Shown here: positions 12,159-24,335 of the stretch, piece after piece
Layout: each line of letters begins with the position of its first letter
Position numbering within the stretch: the stretch's first letter is position 1
Assembly (NCBI GenBank): GCA_965112735.1
Contig: OZ218962.1
Coordinates: 372,001 to 436,000 of the forward strand
Origin: Phaeosaccion multiseriatum
Taxonomy: Eukaryota; Ochrophyta, other classes
Direction of reading: 5' to 3'
Length of the DNA stretch: 64,000 nt
The notes under the pieces: generated by a model
Databases searched by the model: none
The model's input: only the letters and a program-made list of their open reading frames with translations
Told to the model about the DNA's origin: nothing
Made by a program: the position numbers and the translations under genes

Positions 12159-14318
12159 TCAATGCGTGTCTTGCTTCGCCCACCTGGAAGCGTCATCGGC
12201 TCCACGCATGCCTGCGGCCACTTCCAGCACGTTGTCGGAAGACACGCCCCTCTCCTGCGGCGGTAGGCCCCTCTCCTTGCCGAAGGTCACGTCGCACGTC
12301 CGCATCATATCCGCAGGGCTTTGCGAGTCGAAGTACCGCTTGTCTGCCATCAGAAGACGGTCACGGACCTCTTGCGGGAGACCCAGCTCTCGAGCCGCAG
12401 TCAGAGCCTTGCCCACAGACGCCCCTGCGCAGAGAAGCTCGTGCATCGCCCCTCCATGATTGTGGTATGCTGCGAAGAAGAGGGGAGTTCCTCCTCTGCC
12501 ATCCTCGCTATCCACCTCTGCCCCCGCCTTGACCAGGAGGTGCTGCATAAGGCCATGTCCTTCGCTCGCGGCGTAGTGCAGAGCAGTACGGCCGTGGTGG
12601 TCATGTCTATCCACGTCTGCCCCTGCCGATAGGAGCTCACGCAGCAACTCAGCGTGTCCATGTTGCGCTGCCACCATGAGAGCAGTAGTCCCCATATCAT
12701 TGGGTGCATCCACCTCAGCCCCGGCCGTGAGCAGGATGTGCAGGGCATGCCCATGTCCGGCGCTAGCAGCGTAGTGCAGAGCCGTAACCCCCTCCGCGTC
12801 ATGTCGATCCACGTCTGCCCCTGCCGATACGAGCTCACGCAGCACCTCAGCGTGTCCGGTAGCCGCTGCCGCCATGAGAGCAGTCATCCCCTCCGCGGCA
12901 TGTCGATCCACGTCTGCCCCTGCCGATATGAGCTCACGCAGCAACTCAGCGTGTCCATTACCCGCTGCCGCCATGAGAGCAGTAAACCCCGTCGCGTCAT
13001 GTCGATCAACGTCTGCCCCTGCCGATACGAGCGCACGCAGCACCTCCGCATGTCCACTACCCGCTGCAAACATGAGAGCAGTCCTCCCCTCCTCGGCATG
13101 TCGATCCACGTCTGCCCCTGCCGATATGAGCGCACGCAGAGCCTCAGCGTGTACATTATCCGCTGCCACCATGAGAGCAGTCATCCCCTCCGCGTCATAT
13201 CGATCGACGTCTGCCCCTGCCGATATGAGCTCACGCAGAGCCTCAGCGTGTCCACTAAGCGCTGCCGCCATAAGAGCAGTAACCCCCTTTGCGTCATGTC
13301 GATCCACGTCTGCCCCTGCTGAGATGAGCTCACGTAATACCCCACCGTGTCCGCAGCCCGCGGCCTCGATGAGAGGTGTCCTTCCGTCATCATCAGCTGC
13401 ATCCACCTCGGCATCTGCTGCGAGGAGCCGCCTCGCTATCTCTGTATGACCTTTGCCGCTGGCCACAAGAAGTGGCGAAGTTCCGTTGTTGCTCAGTTGG
13501 TTCACATCTGCGTTGCTGGCAAGAAGCAACTTCACCACCTCCTCTTGACCACTTGACGCCGCGAACAGAGGTGTAGCTCCGTTGTTGTTGGCTCGATTCA
13601 CATTGGCGCCCCCCGCGAGTAAAGCTCTGACGACTTCTGTGTGCCCACAGTCTGAAGCTGCACTCAAGGCCGTCCCCTTGTCAACTGCTTGATCTAAATC
13701 AGCACCGGCCTCCATCAGTATCTGCACGATGTTCAGATGGCCCCTTACACATGCGAACATCAATGGCGTTAAAACATCAGGAGTCATCGCTTTGAGGTTT
13801 GGAGATGCCCCTTCCCCCAATAGAAGCTCCACGATGTCTGCTCTACCCCCAAACGCCGCTGCTGTCATTGGGGTGTGCCCGTCAGCACATATCGCGGCGT
13901 CAAGGCAAGCCTTCCTTCCCCCCTCTTTGGCGACGAAGGCGCTGATGGCTTGTTTGACCTCCTTTTTACTCTTGCCCCCCCTGATGGCCTTGTAGAGGCG
14001 CGTGGCCTTGTATCGGCCCAGGAAGGAGAGAATCAGGGAAGGCAAAAAGACCGTAAAACCAGAGGGGCGGTGAGTCACTGCTCTCGGGAGGCGACCCGCT
14101 TAAGGGCGAGCCCTTTGCAAGCCAGAGGGATGGAGTGGAGAAGAAGCGGCAGAGGGATGATAACGCGCATTGCCAAAGTCTTCGAATGCACTCCGGTTCA
14201 ACAAACAGTGCGGCGATACCAAGCGCTTCCAATGGTAGCTGCCCCGTCTCCGCCCTCCCTTCTGTAAACGTACCTCTCCGCTCACTCGAGGGGGGGGTCC
14301 TCCGCTGCTCTGGGCCAT
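12159..14318 (-). CDS. Ankyrin-repeat protein, copy D (intact)
   Basis: Exon 1 is 14274-14318 (MAQSSGGPPPRVSGE, donor GTACGT) and exon 2 is 14006 to 12159, giving 630 residues. After a short N-terminal cap (ATRLYKAIRGGKSKKEVKQ onward) come about fifteen 33-residue ankyrin repeats with the usual TALMVAA and GHAEVLRELVSAGADVD signatures. A conserved non-ankyrin tail of about 75 residues follows (KALTAARELG, DKRYFDSQSPADMMRTCD, ERGLPPQERGVSSDNVLE), ending SRWAKQDTH. The tail is found in every family member here and in no ankyrin family I know. It has no signal peptide or membrane span. Function is unknown; binding of a protein partner is the general role of such repeats. It lies downstream of, and in the same direction as, the kinase gene. 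Confidence 0.85.
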
Positions 14319-16404
14319 GCTGGCGCGCCGAGAGACGAAAGAAAGCCTGTAGCAGGGCTAACAGCAGGAGGCCCTCAGAGACGGTATTCACTCTGCACCG
14401 CCACCATCGCGCTTGCTGCTGAAGCAACTCCTTCTCTCTCCCGGCAGCTAGAGATTCATTCCCCCGGGGGGGGGGGGGGGCTGGTGCCAACAAACTTGTA
14501 CTCACACTCCGATCTGTAGGGCGCCCTTGTGGCTCACAGCACCCTCAACAACACGGAGTACGGAGCGCTTGTAGCCTCAATGCAGAGCATAACCCCCACA
14601 CTCATGATGATGACACGCTGCTTTTCTGTGTTATCCATTGTACCCGTGCGCGAGGGCAACGTCACGTCCCTAACCTCACTACCTTTTACGTGTGTGTGCG
14701 CTGTTGTAGTACTTACGGGATGACAAGCGAGCCGAAGGAGAGACGGAGACAGCCAGTCCGGCCTGCCCGCAGGCAGACGAGAGAAGAAGAAGACTTGATA
14801 TAGATTGATTAAGATGTGAAGAGAAGTGTAGAGTGAAGAGCACAAGAGGTTAAAAAATCACTGAGAATGGATAGAAGAGACTACTGAGGTTGACACGTAC
14901 GGGCTATTGGCAACGTAGAGACTATTCGTTAAGGGGTATAGTGAGATAGGTGTGTGGGCAGCTCTATCCCCCCTTATATCCAGGTGAACATAAGTCAGGG
15001 ATTTCCGTAACTGTGAGTGATCCGAAGGCAGAACACATTCACTATGTCATACGCGTGCGCCTCACAGCAGTCGAACTGCACCCCCCTTCTTTGGCTCCAA
15101 CCCCCCCACTACTCTCATCATACTCCGAGCTAATAAGCTCCAGTATTCACCCCCCCCCCTCTCCCTCTCCCTCCTCCCTCCTGGAGGATGCCTCACGGCC
15201 CTCCACTGCTAGACTCCGTTCCGAGCGGCCCGCGCCCTAAATGGAGCACCGCCTTCTTCTCACAGCTCGTGACGCTGGGTGCTCTCCCGCCACCACCCTC
15301 ACGCCCCTCAATCCGCTTGCTCATGATGTTTCGTTTTCGCTACCCGTGCTTCTGCCCTCGCATCTCTCTCAGACACAGCCCTCTGCTTCAGCGCATTTCC
15401 TCGGCCATGCCCTCCAACGTCTCGCTCTGCATGCCTCCGGGCCTCTCCAGCAGTGGCACCCCCTTCTCCGCATTAGATTCACCACGCGCAGACCCCTCAA
15501 TATGATGCTTCGTCCGTCCGTCTGAGTCACTGCTCAGCTTCAGAATCCATGGAGGCATCACCGAGAGGAGGTGCTACTCTGTGCTGGGCTTGGTTGGTTG
15601 CCGGAGACGGCGACAAGCAGCTAGGGGACTCTGGATTGATCAGGCGGGTGACGAGCGTGACCAAGGGAAGCGATGGATGTAGTTACTGTATTTGATGTGA
15701 TTGGGAGGCTGCTGCTAGCTACTGCAGGAGGAAGCGCCTTGTTCGACTAATGGGATCCCTCTTCCCTTTTAGTCGAGGTTCTACTCGTACAATCGAGGCT
15801 CTACTTGTAAAATCGAGGCTCCACCATATTTGTAGAATCGAGAGGCCTGCTACGTTCTTCCCTGCTCCCGCTCTGCGTGGCGTGCCCTTCCTTGTTCGTT
15901 GCTCGTTGCTTCGCTTCGCGCTGGCTTCTCCCCGTGGATACGAACCGATCCCCTCCGACCGACAGGAAGAGCGCAAAGAGAAGCAAGTAAGTGAGTGCAC
16001 GGCACGACGCACAGGGCGGGCACCGGCTCCATCAATGGGTCCCGACACCTGGCACTCCCCCGCCCTCCTCGGGAGCGGGGTGTCGAGATAGGCCTTAAAG
16101 GAAGGAAGGACGGGGGGAGGGGGCAGGCTGCAGAACATCCCCGGCCCTGAGCTCTCGCTCGGCCCGGCGCTTTGACCCTGACCCCCTTGTGCTCTGCGCA
16201 GGTGAAGCCTGCCTATATGCCTCTACTGCCCCCCTTCCCCTCCTGGGCCCTGTGACCGCGCTGCTCGCACTCATCTCTACTGCCGCCGCCGCCGTCAGAC
16301 ATCAACCCATCCCGCAGGTGCGTGCGTGCGTGCGTGCGTGCGTGTAAACCTGTGTCAGTGCGGGCAGCCTCCGTGCCACGGGAGCTCCAAGTGCAGTCTC
16401 TCTT
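14319..16404. other. Spacer between ankyrin D and the kinase 3' end
   Basis: Apart from the insertion at 14702-15049 it matches 4853-6575. It contains C/T-rich tracts, a poly-G run at 14467-14480 and a GTGC repeat near 16320-16342. No gene is supported. Confidence 0.6.
14702..15049. mobile_element. Solo-LTR-like insertion, 348 bp
   Basis: The segment is absent from the otherwise matching left copy (around 5215-5225) and from the paralogous sites near 1735 and 10995, so the empty site is known. It begins TGTTGTAGTAC and ends ACTATGTCA, the TG...CA form of a retrotransposon LTR. The 5 bases on the left (TGCGC) and right (TACGC) match at four positions, as expected for an aged target-site duplication. 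It contains no open frame of note. Its base composition is more A-rich than the flanks. No internal retrotransposon sequence is present, hence 'solo'. Confidence 0.65.
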
Positions 16405-17377
16405 TCAGTAGTTTTTGTGTCTTCCGAAAGAGATGCCCCCTGGCCGGCCGAACGCCCCCCCGCCCACGATTGAGGAAGAAGTGCCCCCCCCTGCCCCTGC
16501 CACACCCCCCGCCCCGTAGCCAGCGAGGCCCGTCCCGGCTCCTCTCGACATACCCCCAAACCCTCCCAAGCCACCCAGGCCCTGCGCTCCCACCCCTCCT
16601 CCTCCTCCTCCTCCTCCTCCTCCTCCTCCTCCGCCTCCCACCCCTCCTCCCAAGGGTACTCCCAGGCCTCCGACGGGCATGCTAAAGCTGCTCCCGCCGC
16701 TCCCTCTTCTGCCGCCACTGCCCAAACCCAACGTGCTGCCTCCTCCCCCATACACGCCATTGCCCATGAGGCTTGCTCCTCCCCCGGGGGGCTTGTACTG
16801 CTTGGTGGCGCTGCCCTGCCCTGACCCCGGGCCGTACCTAGCAACGCCTCTAAACCTGCCTCCTCCTCCGCCTCCTCCGCTGCTCCCCAAACCCCCTCCT
16901 CCGCTACTCCCTAACCCTCCACCTCCACCCACCACCCCGCCTCCTCCTCCTCCTCCTCCTCCTCCTCCTCCTCCTCCTCCTCCTCCTCCTCCTCCCCCTA
17001 TTGCTGACGAAATCCCCGCATTATTTGGGGCTGTGTAGACCCCCAAGGCAGGTTTGGTGCCGCCCGCACTGGTGCTATACAAGCTCCCTCCACCGCTATA
17101 TAAGCTCCCCCCCCCAGGGGGTGCGCCTGTACTGCTGCTATAGAGGCTCCCTCCCCCTCCCCCTATTGATGCCCTTTCCCCTCCTCCTCCCCCTCCCCCT
17201 CCTGCAAAGCTGCTGCCGCCCATCCCAAGCGAAAACTCGCTCCCTGTCCCTGCCCCTGTCGCCGCTATACCGCTCTTCATGGCCTGATATGACGCATTCT
17301 GCTCCTGCCCATGTTGTTCGTGCTGCTGGTGCTCGTGTTGTTGGTGGTGTAGTTGCTGCTGCATCCCTTGCTGCTGC

Positions 17378-17414
<37 letters not shown>

Positions 17415-18302
17415 TCCCTTGCTGCTGCACCCCCCCACACCCTCCTGCCACCGGAAGTGCGGGCGCGAGCGTGGCCTGCACCTGAAAGAACGGATATTGA
17501 AGCGCCTGACTAGCGGTGGGCCGCTTGCTCGGATCGAAGGCCATGAGATCCGTCATGAGCGTCAAGGCCTCCGGGGAAGCATTGGGGATGAGCTGGCTCA
17601 GCGGCGTGGGGACGAACTGGGGAAAGCGGAAGCCCATTTGGCCGGCCAGCTTGATGCCTTCTGGCCAGTTTTGGGCATTGGGGGAGCCCAACACGGAACA
17701 GATTTTGTAAATCTCGTCGGGTTCGCTGGAGCCGGGGAAGAGCGGTCTGAGCGTAAAGAGCTCTGCCATGATGGTGCCGCAGGCCCACGTGTCGATGGGG
17801 GAGTTGTAGCGTGTTTTGCGGAGGAGGACTTCCGGAGCGCGGTACCATCGCGTGGATACGTAGTCGGTGTAGGGTGGGGCGCTGCGGACCTCCCTGGCGA
17901 GACCAAAGTCCGCTACCTTGACTGTGTCTGAGGGGAGGGGGGATGGAGAGGGAAAGAGAGAAAGGGAGGAGAGAGAGAGATAGAGAGAGGGAGAGAGGGA
18001 GGGGGGTGAGAGAGGGCGAGGGAGGGAGGATGGCAACGCGTCAACTTGTCACACAGTGTGTGTCACTGCGTCGGCGGGGGTGTAGCCCTCGTTAGGAGAG
18101 ACGAAGCAAAGGCGCTGGGTAGGTGAGTTCACTGACAACCTCACCACCTTGCTTGCCTGCCCCACTGCCTGCCTGACTGCCACACTGACTGATTGGCTGA
18201 CTGACTGACTATCTGACTGATTGACTGACTGATTGACTGACTGACTGACTGACTGACTGATGGACTGACGGACTGACTGGCTGACTGACTGACTGACTGA
18301 CT

Positions 18303-18334
<32 letters not shown>

Positions 18335-18466
18335 GACTGACTGACTGACTGACGGACTGACTGACTGACTGATTGACTGACTGACTGACTGACTGACTGA
18401 CTGACTGACTGACTGACGGACTGACTGACTGACTGGCTGACTGGCTGACTGGCTGACTGGCTGACT

Positions 18467-18507
<41 letters not shown>

Positions 18508-19312
18508 GCTGACTGGCTGACTATCTTGCTTCCTTCCTCCCTCAGTGACTGACGAAGTGACTGGCTGGGTACTGACCTCCTTTCACGAGCATATTCTCGG
18601 GCTTGATATCCCTGTGAAAGAAGCCGTGTTTGTGCATGAACGAAAGCCCTTGGAAGATCTGGTACATAATGTTTCTAATCTTGCCCTCGGGCAAAGCCCT
18701 GTCCCTCTTCTTGGTGAGCTCGTAGAGATTGCCCTCCATGTATTCGAACACGAAGAACAGCTCGTCGTTCTCGCGGATCACCTGAGGGCGGGCATATGGG
18801 AAGGCATACATGCAGGCATATGGGCAGACGTGCGGACAGGCAGATCGGCAGGCACTGAGATGCATGCACAGACAGAGTGACTGACTCCCGTACTGCAGTC
18901 CTCCTTCGCCTGTACAGTGTCCATTGCAGCACTCCTTCGCCTCTACAGTATCCACATTCGCCTTCGTCTTGGCCGAACCCAAAGCAAAGCCATGTCTGTG
19001 TCCACGACCCACGCAACTGAGACAGATACGCATGCCCATATGCCCGTACATTCATAACAACTGAGACAGACTTGCATGCCCGTGCTCGTGTACCCGTACA
19101 CACGCACATACCTCCTTGAGCTTGACAATGTTGGGGTGGTTGAGCTTCTTGAGCGACTTGACCTCTCTGAGCTGCATGCACTCCTCCCAGCTGTAGAACT
19201 TCTTCTTCATCTTCTTGATGGCCACAATCTCGCCCGTCTGTCTATTTACGGCCTTGATCACGCTGCCGTAGGTACCGTCCCCCAGCTGCTTGGTTTGTTT
19301 GTACCGATTCAT
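16405..19312 (-). CDS. MAK/ICK-type (RCK family) serine/threonine kinase with Q- and G-rich tail
   Basis: Three exons (19112-19312, 18577-18781, 16405-17927) join in phase to 642 residues. The kinase domain fills residues 1 to about 285. It has the glycine loop [20 protein letters not shown] (123-130), DFG (142-144) and the activation-loop motif TDY (156-158) followed by [12 protein letters not shown] and the [15 protein letters not shown] context are typical of the MAK/ICK/DYF-5 kinases that set cilium length and intraflagellar transport. The rest is low complexity: a glutamine run after [10 protein letters not shown], then long glycine runs encoded by GGA/GGC repeats, ending SFGRHKNY. Intron 2 holds a large GACT array. 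The 3' part of the gene was copied in the tandem duplication to the left. Assignment to the MAK class is by motif, not by alignment. Confidence 0.85.
18184..18531. repeat. (GACT)n tetranucleotide array in kinase intron 2
   Basis: About 350 bases of nearly pure GACT/CTGA repeat with scattered GGCT and GATT variants. It fills most of the intron between kinase exons 2 and 3. Confidence 0.95.
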
Positions 19313-21343
19313 GATGACTGGCCTGACTCAGGCCTGTCTCACTGACTCAACCAACCAACTTCTCCCCTCCAATATAAGGGGTCCTTCCCCTCAGCCTTGC
19401 CCTTGCCCTTGCCCTTGCCCTTGTCACGGCCTCCTCCTCTTCCTCCTCCTCCTTCGGCCGCCCGGGTGGGAGTGAAGGGCACAAGGCCCTGCTGCCTGCC
19501 CCTCGCTGATATCGTCCTGGGGAGGAGGCACAGGAGGGAGATCGTGGGCAGAGTAGAGGCATATGGGCAGAGGAGGGATACTGTTAGCCAGAGTAGATGT
19601 ACACAGCTGGAGGAGGGATACTGTCAGCCAGAGTAGAGGCATATGGGTAGAGGAGGGATACTGTCAGCCAGAGGCGCAGCACAGACGATCCGACAGGGGG
19701 GAGGAGAGCATGTCACGAAGTTTCCTTTCCCCTCCTCCCCTCTTCTTCCAGCCTTCCCCACCACCACAAACGCAATTATGGCGTCCAGCACCAAACAGGG
19801 GATGTGACTACTCAGCCCAGGAGAGGAGGGGGTGGCCCACGTGGCCCACTCAGCACCCGATACCCAACCAACGCTACTATAACAGGGGATGGGTCAGGGT
19901 TAGTCTTACAGAGGGCGGAGGAGGAATAAAATCAGAGAGGTAGGGTGACTTGAGGGTGAGGGAGGAGGGGGGGTGGCGAAAAGCAGGCCAGGTGACTGCC
20001 AAACAGAAGGGCAGCTCTGAATCTGCAGCTGCGGTCACATGACTCCCGGCCTCCCACCCTTCCTAAGTCAAGTCAAGAGGCTCTCTCGCTCGACAATGCC
20101 CCCCTCCTCCGCTCCTCTGCCCCCCTTCACCCCCATGTCCAAGCCGTCAATGTACTCGCTAGAGCAGCCCCACCGTAGGGCCCTTCGCGAGTGCAAAGCG
20201 CCTCAAAGAATAATTCGGGGGGGGGGGGAGGACCTCCCTCGCGCAGGAAATAGGTCAGCGTATGCATCCGCACTCCTATGGTGTGGGAATGGAGACTTAC
20301 CAGCGGAACAGTTTTCTCTCTCTCTCTCTCTCTCTCTTCCTCTCGCTCTCTTTACCCCCCCTTCCCCCAGTCCTCGCCCGCCTCGGGGTGGCCCTTTGGA
20401 CCGGAAGCAAATCAGCTGGCGAACCGAATTCTAAGAGAGCACAGCCTCGGCAGCATCTGGTAGTGATGGACCTCCGCAGTGGTGTGACCCTCTCCGACTG
20501 ATGATGCTGTGCCTACGTCCTTGCGCCCTCCTTCCCTCGCAAAGCCACGCGCTCAAAATCTCACAACCAGCCCGACCCGCGTCTCCTGGGACCGCTTGTG
20601 CTGCTAGTCTCACTGCTGCTGCTCAAGCAAGACCAGATTCAAGCCATGCGCTTCTAAGCGATTCATCTTGTCCCGGCAAGTAGCGTTTGTTGCTCCCTGT
20701 GATACGGCCGGTGGGGGGAACAAAAGCAAATGTGTTCCGCGTCCCTTCTCCTCCAAAGCTCGGCCTCTGAGCGCAGCAGCAGTACAGCGCTCAGTAAAAG
20801 TACGCCTCGGTCAGGTTTGGAGCATTCTCCTTGCCTCACAGCTCCATTGCATTCACCAAAAAGTCTCTCTACCAAGGCGGTTATGGATCACTGGCAAGAC
20901 TTTTCAAGTCGAGCACCTCGACTTTCTCAGAGGTTGGGGGTGCCTGGAGCGCTCGTTATTTGCAGCGCATAAAGAAAAGAGATTACGAGCTGATCTGACG
21001 AAGGACGCTTTACATCGGAGGAGGAAAGTCACTGCTTCAGGTGGGACGAAGTGTGGAGGGGCAGGATCGTTCAGAGGCGTATGTGCTTGCGTGAAAGGGA
21101 CGGCAGGAATAATGCATGCTCATGTCTTGAAGGACTGCCCTTGCTATGAATGTCTCTGTTTCTTTTCGCCTGCAACTTGGCTGGATACACCACTCGTTTT
21201 GCTGTTGCTATTCTGCGGGACGCCTTCGCTTCATGATCAAGACTGGCATCTACTCACTTGCACGCACATTTGGCGCCATCTCTCTGCCTCTCTATCCTCT
21301 CCTCCTCTCCCTGTCTCTCCATCCATGTCTCTCGCCTCCCTCC

Positions 21344-21377
<34 letters not shown>

Positions 21378-21413
21378 GTCAACAGCAGCAGCAGAAGCAG
21401 CAGTAGGACCAAG
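19313..21413. other. Divergent spacer between kinase and chlorophyll synthase
   Basis: The two start codons are 2.1 kb apart on opposite strands, so both promoters should lie here. At 19550-19680 a ~40-bp unit (TAGAGGCATATGGGCAGAGG core) is repeated about three times. A (CT)n tract at 20313-20350 and a C/T-rich tract at 21290-21380 precede chlorophyll synthase. A 265-codon open frame at 20668-21465 is rejected as a gene. Confidence 0.55.
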
Positions 21414-24335
21414 ATGGTGGCGCCGCCCAGACGAGGTTGCGCAGCACTGGCTTCGGTGCTGGTAGTGACATGCTCTCTCCTCGCCCCCGCGCTCTCCTTC
21501 CACATCTCCGGTAGCTTCACACCCATTAGGCAACAGCAGCAGCAGCAGCAGAGTAGAAGACATGGTCGGCATTCCAGCACGGTCATGTCATCGCTAGGCC
21601 CCCTCAAGCAAGGGGAGAAAATAGGAGCCTCAGATGGACAGTTCTTCCCCTTTGCGTCATCCCTCGGATCCCTCATGTGAGACTCTATCTTGGCGCTGTC
21701 GTACCCGTGTGCTTTTTGGTGCCGGCGTTGGTCATCCCGTGGATCAGACAGAGGAGGAGAGAGGGGAAGGGAGCAGAGCGAGTACCCCCGTTTGCAGCAA
21801 GGGATGTCTGGTCATGGACCGTATGTGTCTGTGGTATGGCCGTGCGTGCCTCTACGCTGAAAAGGCTCCCCCACATCGCCAGGTCGGAGAGAGGTGGCAT
21901 GGAGCATGAGCGAAAGTGTTTCCACGCACTCGCAGCTACACGCCCCCCTCTCCTCCCTTGAAGGGTCAATGGCTCAATGGTACAGCCATCATCCTCCCTT
22001 GAAGGGTCAATGGCTCAATGGTACAGCCGTCATGCCCCCCCGATGACTGCACTCGTCTCCCTCTAACCCCGTCGCTGACCTTGACCCGATTCTGACTCGA
22101 CCCCACCCCTCCCGCCCTCCCCTCCCTCCCTCCAGCTCCGCCCCCCGGAGCGGCACCGCCCTCCAGGCCAAGAAGGCAAATGAAGGGCCCAACAAGGAGG
22201 AGAAGGACGGATCAGCAGGCGTCCGACAGCTGCTCGGCCTCAAGGGAGCCTCCGGCACAGACGATCTCCTCAAGGTAAAGGAATGTGTCACGACTCACCC
22301 ACTCCCTTCTCACTCCTTTTCATACCGGCCTTATGTATGCCTCCTATCGCTTGCAATGGCCACGCCTACTCTATGAGCCGAGCACCTCCCTTCCCTTGCC
22401 TTCTCCCAAGTCAACGTACGCCCCGCTTGGCTGAAACTCAAGCTTCCTACCCCCCATACCTCTCAATAGTAATAGTGTGTACCTAACACACGACACCCCC
22501 CCACCACCCCCTCAATCTGTCTGAAACCGCCCCCTCTAAACTGGAACTGGCCCTGTGCCCCTTCTTGGGGTTCCCTCCCTCGTCCCTCCCCCATCAGATC
22601 CGCCTCCAGCTCACCAAGCCCGTTACTTGGATCCCCCTCATCTGGGGTGTGGTGTGCGGCGCTGCTGCCTCTGGCAACTACCACACCTGGAACCCTTTCA
22701 GCTCGTCCCCTGTGCCACTGGACGAGGCCGGTGTTGACTTGGCCAAGGCGATTGCTTGCATGATCCTGTCCGGGCCCTTCCTCACAGGCTACACGCAGAC
22801 CATCAACGATTGGTAAGCATCCCAAGTGCGCGACTACGACACTCAAACACCACACACGTTGTTGTTGCTCAGTTCTCAGTTACAGCTCAGTTTAGTTCAT
22901 CAGACCTTGTCCAATATCGACGTAGATCCGCAATTATCGACCCCAGCATCTACCACCCGTGTCGACCGTATAGTCTGGAGAAACTCAAACAGACAGACAC
23001 CTGACACCTGACACCCGCAAACCCATACACCTCTTGCCCCCCCCCCCCCCCCCCCCGCTTGCAGGTACGACCGAGAGATTGACGCCATCAACGAGCCCTA
23101 CCGCCCCATCCCCTCGGGTGCCATCTCCGAGAAGCAGGTCATCGAGCAGATTTGGTTCCTGCTGCTGGGCGGGCTGGGCATCGCCTACGGGCTCGACGTG
23201 TGGGCCGGGCACGACCTTCCCGTGATCCTCCTCCTGTCCCTCGGAGGCTCGCTTGTGTCCTACATTTACTCCGCGCCCCCACTCAAGCTCAAGCAGAATG
23301 GGTGGATTGGTAAGTGTGTGCGTGCGTGCGTGTGTGTTGTGTGTGTGTGTGTGTGTGTAGGGAACGGCATAAGAGGGAGGGAGATGAGGCGAGAAGACTC
23401 GTCTCTCGGGTACGCCTCAGCTCGACTGTGAAGGAGCGAACCACATTGCAACCTTCCAACGCCCCCCTGCCTCCTCCCCTCCCCTCCCTCCCTACCCATA
23501 TGCCTGCCCCACCCCGTCCTTCAGGTAACTACGCCCTCGGCTCCTCCTACATCTCCCTCCCCTGGTGGTGCGGACAGGCCATGTTCGGCACGCTCAACTG
23601 GCAGGTGGTCATCCTCACGCTGCTGTACAGCTGGGCAGGCCTGGGCATCGCCATCGTGAACGACTTCAAGTCCGTGGAGGGAGACCGCGCCATGGGCCTC
23701 AACGTAAGTGCTGCCTGGCCTTACTGCTGTTGCTGAATTAAGCTTCCGTAAGCCTCAGCTCTCTCTCTCTCTCTATAAGCCCAGCCTTTGCTAAGCTGAG
23801 CCTTGCCCTTCCCCTCTCCTCTCTACCGCTGTAGTAGCGAGGAGCGAGTGGGTTTCGAAGTGTCACAAGCGAGTCCTTCGGGAAGGAAGCACCGTCCCTC
23901 CCCTCTCCTCCCCTCCCCTCCCTGGCAAAGTACACATACTACGCGTCTCTGCTGCTCTTCTTCCTCTAACCCCTCTCTCCCTCTCCCCTGCTATCACCAT
24001 CACCACCCCCCTGTCCCCGTCCATCCGTCCCTCCCTCCCTCCCCTCCCAGTCCCTCCCTGTGGCGTTCGGCGTAGACACGGCCAAGTGGATCTGCGTGGC
24101 CTCCATCGACGTGACGCAGCTCGGCATCGCGGCGTGGCTCGCCTCCATCGGAGAGACCACCTACGCTGCTGTCCTCACCGGGCTGGTGCTGCCCCAGATC
24201 TTCGCGCAGTTCAAGTACTTCCTGCCCGACCCTGTGGAGAACGATGTCAAGTATCAGGCCACCGCGCAGCCCTTCCTCGTGTTCGGCATCCTGTGCACGG
24301 CCCTGGCGGTGGGGCATCACGACTTTACCGTGTAA
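21414..24335 (+). CDS. chlG: Chlorophyll synthase (chlorophyllide a prenyltransferase), plastid-targeted
   Basis: Six exons (21414-21676, 22136-22274, 22598-22812, 23065-23309, 23525-23703, 24051-24335) join in phase to 441 residues. The enzyme is a UbiA-family membrane prenyltransferase that esterifies chlorophyllide with phytyl or geranylgeranyl diphosphate, the last step of chlorophyll synthesis. The two prenyl-diphosphate/Mg motifs are visible: NDWYDREIDAINEPYRPIPS and NDFKSVEGDRAMGLN. Several hydrophobic spans follow in the usual order. The N-terminus is a bipartite leader: a hydrophobic signal (ASVLVVTCSLLAPALS) followed by FHISGSF, with Phe at the likely cleavage point, then a hydrophilic Q-rich stretch. 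I chose this ATG because it starts the signal peptide; upstream codons are CT-repeat. Confidence 0.93.
21951..22032. repeat. 41-bp direct repeat (two copies) in chlG intron 1
   Basis: The unit beginning TCCTCCCTTGAAGGGTCAA at 21951 recurs at 21992 with one or two changes. Confidence 0.9.

Larger units (their letters stand above)
7601..17458. repeat. Right copy of the ~9.86-kb tandem segmental duplication
   Basis: It runs from the 3' flank of ankyrin C through ankyrin D into kinase exon 3. Its right limit is defined by the last bases shared with the left copy (the CCACCGGAAGT segment, 7590-7600 versus 17448-17458). Divergence between the copies is low in spacer DNA and consists mostly of simple-repeat length changes, so the event looks recent. 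Confidence 0.85.

Noticed and set aside
20668-21465. 265-codon open frame upstream of chlorophyll synthase
   Set aside because: No domain, ends in a CT-repeat translated as serine and leucine, and overlaps chlG exon 1 in another frame.
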